From contig AZLU01000143.1 of assembly GCA_002224055.1 (NCBI GenBank), forward strand, positions 61,256 to 105,371: DNA of 44,116 bases. Direction: 5' to 3'. The position numbers and the translations under genes were made by a program. Source of the DNA: Pezizomycotina sp. ARF18. Its lineage: Eukaryota; Ascomycota. Shown piece by piece: positions 11,392-22,235 of the stretch; position 1 is the stretch's first letter, and each line of letters starts with the position of its first letter. Below the pieces are notes generated by a model. That model was given only the letters and a program-made list of their open reading frames with translations, did not search any database and was not told the DNA's origin.

Positions 11392-13186
11392 CTACAGCTT
11401 CTCCCCAGCTTCAATCTTCTTCTCCCCATACTTCTTCAAACGGATAGCCTGGACACTAATAAATCCCGTAGTATCGCACGGCTGGAAGCTGCCCAGCTCG
11501 TCCATCGAGCTCCACTCATATCGTACAGCTTCTCCGTCTGTGAGCTCCGTCCCAAAACGACGAAGCTGCCCTTATAAACCCTGCACCTGACGGTACCGTT
11601 AACGGTCTTCTGCGAGGACACGATGGCGTCCTCGAGGAACTCGCGCTCGGGGAGAAGTACAGGCCGTTGTACAGAATCTTGGCGTAGTTGAACGTGACGA
11701 ACTGGTCGCGGAGGCGCGGACTTCGCGGTCCAGGACGAGACCCTCGAGGTCGATGTGAGCGTTGCGGAGGCAGGTTAGGCCGGGGTTTCGTAGCAGCCGC
11801 GGATTTCAGGCCGATGAAGCGGTCTGTGTAACAAGTAATTAGACGTGTAGTATGAAGTAAATCAAATGATGTAAATAATTTAGAGTTTGAGAGAACGTAG
11901 TGTAGAACATACTCCAACAATGTCGATCCTTCCGACGCCGTGCTTGCGGGCGATAGCGTTAACGGCCAAGAATAGCTCCAGCGGATCCGTAACGGTCTTC
12001 CCTTCAGCTTCCAACTTAATAGGCAGACCCTTCTCAAAGTGCAGCGTGAAATCCTCTGGCGTGTCAGGAGCCTTCAGCGGATCAGCGCTAAGCTTCCACA
12101 TATCCTCAGGCGGCGTAACGTCCGGATCCTCGAGGATACCAGCTTCATAACTGCAATGCGCCAGATTCTCATCCATGCTCCACGGCTTCGCTTTGGTCTG
12201 GCTGACTGGTACACCGGCTTTGGCAGCGTAATCCAGTAAATCGTACGGCCCTGGAACCTATTGTAGAACTCCGGGTCGCGCCAGGGGCGATGACGGTGAT
12301 TTGGGGTTCAGGGCATAGAAGGCGAGTTCGAAGCGGACCTGGTCGTTTCCTTTGCCCGTGCAGCCGTGGGAGACGGCGAAGCAGCCTTCCTTTTCGGCGA
12401 CGGCCATTGGCCGCGGGCGATGACGGGGCGGGCGAGGGAGGTTCCGAGAGGTAGACGTTTTTCGTAGATCGCGTTGCACTGAATCGCGGGGAAGCAGAGT
12501 TCCTCAACGAATTCCTTGCGGAGGTCATCGACGTAGCATTTCGAGGCGCCGACTAGAGGATAATCGAGAATCGTTAGCTTTCTACTTGCCTCGAAAAGCC
12601 AGTCTAAAATTGCAAGACATAAAGATTAGATACTTACTCTTAGCCGCCTTAGCTTTAGCCGCTTCGAAGTCCTCTGTAAAACGTTTGTAGTGTGTCAATA
12701 AATCTGTCCGAACTTTACTTTTTAAAAGCGCTTCGATCCTATCGTACCTTCCTGACCAACATCGGCCACTGCAAATTGTTCCACGTTAGCATCACGTAAC
12801 ACCCAGGTAAAATCAAAAAGCTTCAATTGCGACTTACTGTAGCAGACGACCTCGTATCCTTGCTCGAGGAGCCATGCCAAACTGCCAGAAACCGTTAGCC
12901 AGCGAAATCATAGAAAGCGACTACACCTTCCAACACAGGGAGCTTTGTAGATAAGCGAACAGAGGATCTTATCGAGAAGGGTGCAAATCTTACATGCAGC
13001 TCGTATCGAGACCGCCGCTGAATGAGTAGCAATGTTAGCGTGCGATCAATGGTCAATTCGCCATTAGTAGAGACGGAGGGGTACTAACGAGTAAGCTAAG
13101 CAGACCTATGATGAAAAAGCTCAAATGTCAGCAATTCGTTTCCTGGAGCTCCAATTAGAGGTAAATCCTTACCTTGCCTTAGACAT
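11392..13186 (-). CDS. ARG1: Argininosuccinate synthase
   Basis: Joins citrulline and aspartate with ATP to give argininosuccinate, the penultimate step of arginine biosynthesis, normally in the cytosol. The start MSKAR is in the first small exon (13173-13186). The ATP-pyrophosphatase P-loop AYSGGLDTS is assembled from exons at 13089-13105 and 12994-13017. Then come [51 protein letters not shown], the [18 protein letters not shown] core, [39 protein letters not shown] and [19 protein letters not shown]. It ends [17 protein letters not shown] with TAG at 11392-11394. Six small introns crowd the 5' part, several with GCTAAC branch sites, and one lies at about 11822-11900. At least six one-base losses (for example near 12450, 11900, 11800 and 11720) break the large exons. 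A TGACTC element lies about 270 bases upstream. Length and motif order match the fungal enzyme. Confidence 0.95.
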
Positions 13187-13624
13187 ATTTGCTTCAAGTT
13201 CTGACAGATAGTTTCTTAATCGAAATGTATAGGTTTTCGTTGATTCTTCTGTAAGTCTGAAGTGGAGTGAACTGAAGCTTTTGAGCGAGAAAGAAAAAAG
13301 ATCAGACGAAAGAGCTCGAAAGAAGCTTAAAAGGAATCTACAAGAACTTAAAGCTTTGTAAAACTGGAGAATTGGAGAACGAAGAATAGAGAGAAAACAA
13401 CAGCGGGATAAAGACGACAAAAGCCTTCTATTTACTTATCAACTGACAATAAGAATGACTCTTTTTTATTGTTAAAAAATCGCTCGTTCTCTTCTTTCTT
13501 TGTCCCTTTAATAGTTATGCACTTTCGGGAAAATTTTTTTTTTTTTTACTCAAGTAAGAATATATAATAAAAATATGAAATTTTTTATATATTAGCAAGA
13601 ATAAGCGAGGTTTATTTATTACAA

Positions 13625-13656
<32 letters not shown>

Positions 13657-13718
13657 CGGAATATAAATTAGTTTTTTTTTTTTTTTTTTGCTTTTGTGCT
13701 CTACCGTGTCACTCTTTC
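13187..13718. other. ARG1 upstream region with (TA)n microsatellite
   Basis: This very AT-rich interval upstream of ARG1 contains a pure TA dinucleotide tract at about 13630-13656 and T runs at about 13536-13548 and 13672-13689. It should hold the ARG1 promoter, including the TGACTC element described separately. No gene is seen. Confidence 0.55.
13456..13461 (+). promoter_or_regulatory. Candidate CPC1/GCN4 (bZIP) site upstream of ARG1
   Basis: ATGACTCTT, containing the TGACTC core bound by Gcn4/CPC1-type activators, lies about 270 bases upstream of the argininosuccinate synthase start. Amino-acid biosynthetic genes of ascomycetes are classically under cross-pathway control through such sites, so the position fits. 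A six-base core can occur by chance. Confidence 0.4.
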
Positions 13719-14063
13719 TCAGATTACCTTGTGGTCTCCTAAGCTCTCCTTAGTCTGTAAATTTATTTGTCCCAGAGCTTCCTTTCTTTTCAGAACAAAA
13801 GGATTCTCAATGAGTAATGGTGCAGGATCTTCGAAAATGGGGTATGCGTCAAACCTATCGAGAACAGCAACCGGTACCAGGAAATTCTTGAACAAGGAAA
13901 CTCTTGTATGAGGAAATCCGTGTGCAAGGAGGTTTCCATAGGAGGTAATTTGAGTTTGGTGAAAGAAATTCTCTATTGATATACTAGGAATGTGTAGAAT
14001 ACCCCCCCCCCGTCTTGGCCGGAACGTAAGCGCGGGCTGCAGGGCAGCTTCTTCAATTTCCAT
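13719..14063 (-). CDS. Uncharacterised 114-residue ORF
   Basis: I do not recognise this protein. The frame is uninterrupted, unlike the real genes around it, and its composition is protein-like: it contains SISIENFFHQTQ, GFPHTRVSLFKNFLVPVAVL and FEDPAPLLIENPFVLKRKE. It lies about 120 bases beyond the stop of the nuclease-like gene on the same strand, so it could be a separate small gene, a 3' exon of that gene, or chance. Near its N-terminus it crosses a run of ten C (14002-14011), encoding Arg-Arg-Gly-Gly-Gly, a spot prone to sequencing slips. No signal peptide or membrane helix is evident. Confidence 0.25.
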   Translation of the reverse strand: MEIEEAALQPALTFRPRRGGGILHIPSISIENFFHQTQITSYGNLLAHGFPHTRVSLFKNFLVPVAVLDRFDAYPIFEDPAPLLIENPFVLKRKEALGQINLQTKESLGDHKVI

Positions 14064-14183
14064 AGATTCAAAGAGCTAAGATGGAGCATATGCTCTCCAC
14101 TTTCACCAACAAGAGCAATGTTTAACCTCTTCAACTTGCCAAAAAAAAACATATAAATAAAATAAAACAAATAAACCTCATCA

Positions 14184-15817
14184 TTACTCGTCATCTATAT
14201 ACATGACATCGCTGTCGTTTGGACCTATCGCATAAAGGTCGAGAGGTACCCCGAAACCAAATCTTTCCACCAATTTTATATTCTTGAACTTATCATAAAT
14301 TTTCTGACCTGATCCGGGAGAGTTGTAAGGGGTGGAACTAGGCGAAGAGCAAGCCGCCGTATAAAGAATTTCGGTAAGGAACCAGAGTATGTCCTCTCTA
14401 TGCTTTGCGATACGTGAACAATACAATCTGGATCTAGTCACGCATCCCCAATTATCCAGCCTGGTAAATATAAATTCATCACCAGTCGTAGAAACACCAA
14501 AGACAGTTTGGTTGTCTTTATTTTTCTCCTTGCGGTGACGAGCTATTATTGCCATATACGCTAGGGTCTGCGCGAGGGCTTCGGTCGCGCGAACCAGGTG
14601 TGACTTAGCTTCGATGACTACCATGAAATTGTCTGTTGGGGGTGGTGAGAGTGGATTGTCGGGGTCATCGTAGCCGAAAAGGTAGTCAGCTCTTCCTGCA
14701 ATCTCAAAACTATTTTCTCCAATGCTACACCGCAGCGGCACCTCCAGCCAAAGTCTGAGCTTAAACCTTCATCCGCTGTGGGCTTATTCAATAAGGAAGC
14801 GTCCGAAGAGGATTGCAGAGGTAGTTCTCGTGGCGCAGTACCTGGTCGATGAGAAGGCGGCCATGACGAACGTTTCCGTGCGCTTGCGGCAGTTGCTGGT
14901 GCTGGCGCTGGCGCCGTCGAGGTGCTAATTCGAGATGGAGATGGTGCGGTTGAAGGCGAGGGTGAAGACCGGGACGACTGGGACAGCTCCGATATACTAG
15001 CAGATCGAACTGATGACGATGGATAAGACGATGGATAAGACGATGGATCTGCTGGAGACGCCACCGTTGAGGCCTAGGCGGTGAAGACGCGGCGGACCCA
15101 GTGTGTGAGCTCGACACCTTAATTTTCTGGTCAACGAGCTCTCTAGCCGCAAGAGAAAAATATCGATGATTAACCGGGACGCTCCTTCTCCGCGAAATGT
15201 TACGGCCTTACCCAGTGAGTCAAAGGTTTTCTCTGCGGAAAATTAGCTTAATGTGCAAAGAATGAATGTAAGATTGAAGAAGATAGAATCTCACCGAAAC
15301 AGCTGTCCGATAAAATCTCCCTGCCTCGCTTACATTCCCAAACTTTGTCCCAGGGAGACGCTGGGTATCGTACCAATTATCTGTCAAAGTCGATGTGTCG
15401 AATTTTAGGTCAAAAAGTTGTTTAACCTCGGAAATGGCGATTTCCGATGCGGCGTATGTAATAGGTTTCTTTGAATGTCGAGAACAAGTTTAGATAATAG
15501 GTTTGCAATCCTGTCGTTTTGTTTACCACCTTCTGACAAATGAGCAACCTGAATTGTCAGGAGCCTGTTTAAAAGTGGCGTAACAGGGATCTTCGTACTA
15601 GAGATTACGAAAATTCGAGCGACAACGGCTGAGAGGCTAGAAGGGAGATATCAGGGAGGTGAGGAGAAGGGGAAAGAAGCAGTTGTTTGGGGGCATGTTG
15701 GCGGAGTGAAGGACTAAAGTTGGTCCCTTTGAGAAGGAATACAGATCCGATTCGGAGGTTAGCAGAAAACTGTATTAGGCAAATATTTCTGTCCTTCTTT
15801 ATTGTCAAATCAATCAT
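14184..15817 (-). CDS. Orphan protein with C-terminal PD-(D/E)XK nuclease-like domain
   Basis: The C-terminal block (14184-14741) is one open frame and shows the layout of the PD-(D/E)XK nuclease fold common in fungal orphan proteins: GRADY with its Asp (codon at about 14685-14687), VVIEAK with the E-x-K pair about 25 residues later, and a downstream Gln in LAQTLAYMAI, then FGVSTTGDEFIFTRLDNWG. Upstream, in another frame, is a Ser/Pro/Ala-rich low-complexity linker (about 14800-15060) with a 12-base unit repeated three times encoding Ser-Ser-Tyr-Pro. Further upstream are IPVTPLLNRLLTIQVAHLSE, KPITYAASEIAISEVKQLF and DNWYDTQRLPGTKFGN, split by a probable intron at about 15240-15292. The start is uncertain; 15817 is the furthest upstream Met of a compatible frame. 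Catalysis is not proven, as many fungal members may be inactive or regulatory. No operon-like partner is visible. Confidence 0.55.
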
Positions 15818-17106
15818 ATTGAGAAAACCATGGAGAGACGATCAATGATGTAAAAATATAACAGCGAAGATAAAAGTGAGGAGGAAATGAAGATACTAAG
15901 TAGGGGAATTAATTGAGGAGAGGCAATATTAGCTAGCCGTTGCTTGAAGTTAATTTTTCAAATGGACTGGTGACCTTTTTCTTTTTTCTTCCCGACAGCG
16001 GAGCTCAGAAAAATTTCCTTTTCCTTTTCGTTGAAAAAAAAAAAAAAAAGTCAAAGCAATTTTACCAGGCACCGAAAACAACGAACAAGACGGGCGCATT
16101 CAGAAGAAAATAAGTGGCATTCAGAAACAGAAGAACGGTAGTCAATTAAGTAATATTACGTATTTGCATTAATTCAATTTCAGCCATTACAATTGTCTTT
16201 TGTCGTGACATATTTACACGTCAGAAGTTGTGAAGACGGTTTGTTATTTTAGTGGAACGTTAACATTATTCCATGCATGCGAAAGGCATGAGTAGATGTA
16301 GCGCCGCATTGTTATGGGCAGTATCACCAAAAAAAAAAAAAAAAGGGTACTTTTTTCGTTGTAGCATGCGGTAATGTGAAAGAAAGACTGTCCATATGCA
16401 TTCTACAATATCCATGTTCCGCTTCCGAGATCGGAGTAAGCGGTTGCGTATAAATACCTGGTCTATAAACGAAGGACGTTATCCTTGCTGCCTTACCGTC
16501 TCGGAGATCGGATCGATATATATATATATATCTGTTTGATTCTTCTCAAGTCAATGTTCAAAGCTCAAGCAGTAAGCTGATATCATCATGCCTTGGATCA
16601 CTTACGCGGTAACAAATTAAAGGAGGTATACTTGTCTAAAGAAGAGAAAAGGCTCATTCTTCTTGAATTAAAGGTGGTATATATATAAAAATAAAAAGAA
16701 AATAGAATATAAAGAAGAGGGGGCCATAATTTCGTAATAGACAAATAAAAAATCGTGTCCTTTTTGCACCCGTTCGCTTTGATATTAAAAATGAAGTAAA
16801 GAAAAAGGGAGAATGAACAAGGAAGAGGGTGTCTTGGTTTTCTTTTGGTATAATGAACACAATGAACACCTCTTCTCTGCAAAGAGATGTCGTCCTATTA
16901 AAAAAAGAGCTTGCCTTTTTCTATATTTACTTTTTGTTAAAATAAAACTTGGTCGCTTTCCTTTTTTGCGAGAAAAATATTCAACTTTCCTTCCCAAGTT
17001 ACTCTCTAAAAATTGAAGAGTATTGTGATATAAAGAGCAAAAAAAAAAAAAAAAACATTTGGTTAAGAAACATCAGAGAAGAAAGGGGAATGAACTTGAG
17101 CAAGAT
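15818..17106. other. Intergenic region, AT-rich
   Basis: This lies between the start side of the nuclease-like gene and the 3' end of beta-tubulin. It contains A runs at about 16034-16048, 16328-16344 and 17039-17055, a (AT)n stretch at about 16517-16531, and a TATA-box promoter with a mini-ORF (separate entry). Open frames between 16600 and 17020 translate to Phe/Ile/Lys-rich low complexity and are not supported. Confidence 0.5.
16449..16620 (+). promoter_or_regulatory. Possible promoter with TATA box and 10-codon mini-ORF
   Basis: A canonical TATAAATA stands at 16449-16456. It is followed by a pyrimidine-richer leader with CAAG repeats and an ATG at 16588 in the context ATCATCATGC. That frame encodes ten residues (MPWITYAVTN) before TAA at 16618-16620. 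A GTAAC donor-like sequence within it (from 16609) could instead make it exon 1 of a spliced gene, but I find no convincing downstream exon. Two similar GAGATCGGA blocks flank the TATA box (about 16429 and 16503). The target is unknown. Confidence 0.3.
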
Positions 17107-19210
<2,104 letters not shown>

Positions 19211-20148
19211 ATTGAAGGTGTTTTATTTGCACAAGAAGGATAGATGGGGGTTTATTAGGAGGTGGTATGAGGAACAAAAGAACTTGAGGGACTGATCGTG
19301 AGCGTTAGAAAAAAGGGAGGAAAGGGGGTATATATTTGTATTTTGGTTGTTGTGAGGAGAGGAGAAGAGGAAGAAAATAGGTTGGGGATGTGTTGTCCCT
19401 TATTATTTTTTAATTTAGGGAGAAGGAAAAAATTTTTTTTTTATTTTGGCACTAGAACAATTTAGAGAGTGGAAAAAAAAAAAGAAAAAAAAAAAAAACT
19501 TATAAGGAAAAAAAAAAAAAAAAAAGCCAAGTAGTTTAATTTTACTAGCTAATATTTGCGTGCGATATATATACTAAGTATCAAAATCCTAAAATTCCCA
19601 AAGAAGGACTGGCGGGCGACCGCCTCTCGGGGAACGTGAGAGCGAGAAAAAGGGGGGGAGAGAAGACGGTAGACCCTGATGGGCCTTATCTACTGGTTCT
19701 TCTTCTTCCTCACTAGGAATACCGTGCACCGTTCAATTAGCTGTCGTTCCCTAACCCTTGCTTAACCGAAAAAAAGTGCGCTTTTAGCAGTAGTGCCGCC
19801 ACGTTCCTTCCAATAGGGTGTCACGATTCAGGAGATTGGATAAACCGAAGATCAAGAAGTATCCTACTACCAAGTATCTACCATACTATACTACTAGTGT
19901 TTACCAACAAAATACTACTATACGCGAAAAGAAAAAAAAAAAAAAGGGAAAAACTAACGCTGCTTCCTCTGCTAAACGCCATGCCGACCACCTGAATGAA
20001 GAAAGAGAAAAGATAAACAAAAAAGTATAAGAGGTTCGGTAGCTGTCAAAAAGAAGAACCGTGGATTATATAGGTATCAAGAATAGATGAGGGAAGAAAC
20101 ATGAAGTATTTATATATACGATAAGTGAAAAGCATACTACATATCCTC
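19211..20148. other. Beta-tubulin upstream region
   Basis: This includes the tubulin 5' leader and promoter and the 3' flank of RXT2. It contains several A-rich stretches (about 19476-19525 and 19929-19945) and a purine-rich block at about 19300-19400. No gene is supported; a 70-codon frame at 19818-20030 is Lys/Tyr-rich low complexity. Confidence 0.5.
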
Positions 20149-21756
20149 TTAGTTACGCCTACCGCGGGTTTTCTTCTTGGAATCGTCCTCTTCTTCGTCC
20201 TCGGCACCCTTCTTCAGCTCGCCCGGTTGTAAGCCCACCGTTCAAGATCAACCCAGTCCTCGCCGTCGCTGGGCTCTTCCTGGCCATCTGCGCGACACCA
20301 TTCCCAGACCCTCGTGCGCATCCTTTCAGCCCTGAGGAGAACGTCGCGCACCTGCGTCAAGCCTCTCACGAACTCTTCCTGCTTCTGGACTGCCAGCAGC
20401 AGCAGCCTCCTGGTTTCCTCAGCCTCCATAGGGTTAAGGCCGTAATCGCGCGCGTTTGGATCCCGCACGGGTGGGTAGAACCAAGGGTCGGTGGATTCGA
20501 GGATTTCCCGCGCTTGGGCCAGCTCCCTACCGGGGCCGACAGCAGCAGCAGGGCCGCCGCCGCTACCCTTGCCTGCTTTTTCACCATCTTTTTGCTTTTC
20601 GGATTTCTTCTTTTCGAACCTTTGGTGGTATCTCCATTCGCTCCTGCTGGTACCTTTTTGGTATCGATGGAGACGGTGTTTACTGGCACCACCATATCGA
20701 CATCTTCATCCTTCTTGGCGTCGCCGTTGGTTTCTGCGGCCGCCTTCGCGGCTTCTTCCGCCATGTTTTTCTGCTGCTCTTCCTCGTACTTTTGCGTCTC
20801 CAGCTGCTGCAGCTTCTCGCGTGCCGCCCTGATGTAGTCTGGTTCCTTGACCGTTTCCATTTTTTCCAGGCTGACAAACGGATCGTCGCCGAGGAAATTC
20901 GTGAGCAGGTTTTTAAGCGTCATCGTGTGCTTGTTTTCGGAAACGATTATATCGAGGGACTGCTGGCATAGTTCCTTTAACGTTCTGGATTTGTAAGGTG
21001 CTGAAAGGGAAGGGTGGTTCGCGATGTCGCTGGGTGTTTGTGCGGGTGCAAGAATTTCTAGGGAGCCTCGTTAGAACAATTGCGAAAAAAAAAAAAAAAA
21101 AAAAGTGACGAAACAAAACCATGTTTGATTCTTGACGGCTCCTCACTTTCAATGTGTACATCAGCGTAGGGGTCATCCTCCAGCCGTTCGCCATCGCTCA
21201 TATCCTCGTCATCGCTATCGCCCCGCCTTCGTTTTCTGTACAGGATTTTTCGCTTTCTAGAACCGTATTCGATCTCCTGTGAAAACGGGTGAAAACAAAG
21301 ACGCAGCCAATTAGTAAACAGGTCAATTAGGATTCATCTTCATTTTCTGAACTTAAATCCGGAGAAAAACTGTACCTCTTCGTAGAGTTTATTGCCAACC
21401 GGCCCATTTAGCGCTCCTTCGTGTACGAATCGTGCTTTCCTTTTCAGCTTCTGACCGCGGTTTGTTCCGTGGGCGACTTCGCCTTCGTCGGAGTCCGACG
21501 CTGTTGAAAACACAGTAGGAAAAGGTTAGCGGTCTGAGATTGAGAAACCAACTGCCTGCAGTCTGCGACGAGGTTGAAAAGAAATAATCTGACAAAAACG
21601 TTCCCGATTACTTACTGTCATCTCGCCGCGTCAAGGCAGCTTTGAAGTCTCTGTAGAAAAATGTCAGAACAAGGTCGAGGATGAACGGAAAATCAGGGGT
21701 GGCTGGGAGAAAACTGACGATATGGTGGACAGCAGGTGCGCTCTTTCCGCCGCCAT
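20149..21756 (-). CDS. RXT2: Transcriptional regulatory protein RXT2 (Rpd3L complex)
   Basis: A subunit of the large Rpd3 histone deacetylase complex, acting in the nucleus in promoter-targeted repression. Exon 1 gives MAAERAHLLSTI and joins cleanly in phase (via Ser) to DFKAALTRRDD and then DSDEGEVAHGTNRGQKLKR. The family signature follows: NRGQKLKRKARFVHEG, KLYEEEIEYGSRKRKIL, an acidic patch, DDPYADVHIE, EILAPAQTPSDIANHPSLSA and KNLLTNFLGDDPF. The C-terminal half has a coiled-coil-like helix (YIRAAREKLQQLETQKYEEE), a GDAKKDEDVD linker, WFYPPVRDPNARDYGL, ETRRLLLLAVQKQEEFVRG and a basic tail ending KKTRGRRN with TAA at 20149-20151. An intron near 21060-21125 contains a 20-base homopolymer. 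One-base losses are visible near 20575 and 20222. The start at 21756 faces away from TRAPPC11, which begins 480 bases off. Order of motifs makes the name secure. Confidence 0.85.
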
Positions 21757-22235
21757 CGCAAAGTGAGATCCGAGAACGCCTCGACGACCAATTCGTAAGG
21801 AAACTCGCAGATGAAAGACTTTTAAATTCGAAGTGCTTCGGTCGAGATACCTGTGTTCGTAGTGGAAAGCGATGGAGATGGTGATGACGGTGAGGCGGAT
21901 TGATGTAGGGTGGGATGAAGAAAAGAGGATTTGAGTGGGAAATTCAAAGTTTTAGCCCATGGCAGAAGAAGACTTCAAACGCGATCCGGCACATTTTTTT
22001 TTTTTTAAAAAAAAAAAACTACACCGAAAATTACATTTTCGGTGGGTCGAGACTTCTGCAGAGCCTCACACCGATTCCTCGTCAACTTGAAACAACAAGC
22101 TCAAAACCGAAAGGAAAGCTAACTATATCACGAGTATATGAAGAGATAGCTAATCATTCCAACAGATAAGCACCAGGCTTCGTTATAGTGCGGTTTCAGA
22201 GGCTCCTCAGGAGCTTAGCTTTCTCGTGGGAAGCT
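21757..22235. promoter_or_regulatory. Divergent promoter region RXT2 / TRAPPC11
   Basis: A 479-base interval between outward-facing starts. It contains a T13-A12 self-complementary tract at 21994-22018, immediately followed by a perfect inverted repeat with 10-base arms (CACCGAAAAT, spacer TAC) at 22022-22044. Poly(dT)/(dA) tracts of this kind disfavour nucleosomes, which fits a shared promoter. The inverted repeat may be a protein-binding site. Confidence 0.5.
22022..22044. repeat. Perfect inverted repeat, 10-base arms, 3-base loop
   Basis: CACCGAAAAT is followed by TAC and then its exact reverse complement. It sits in the RXT2/TRAPPC11 divergent promoter, four bases after the T13-A12 tract. 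It could form a small hairpin or bind a dimeric factor. Too short to be a transposon end. Confidence 0.6.

Noticed and set aside
20456-20971. 171-codon plus-strand frame rich in Phe, Leu and Arg
   Set aside because: Exactly opposite RXT2 exons, whose family motifs are unambiguous.
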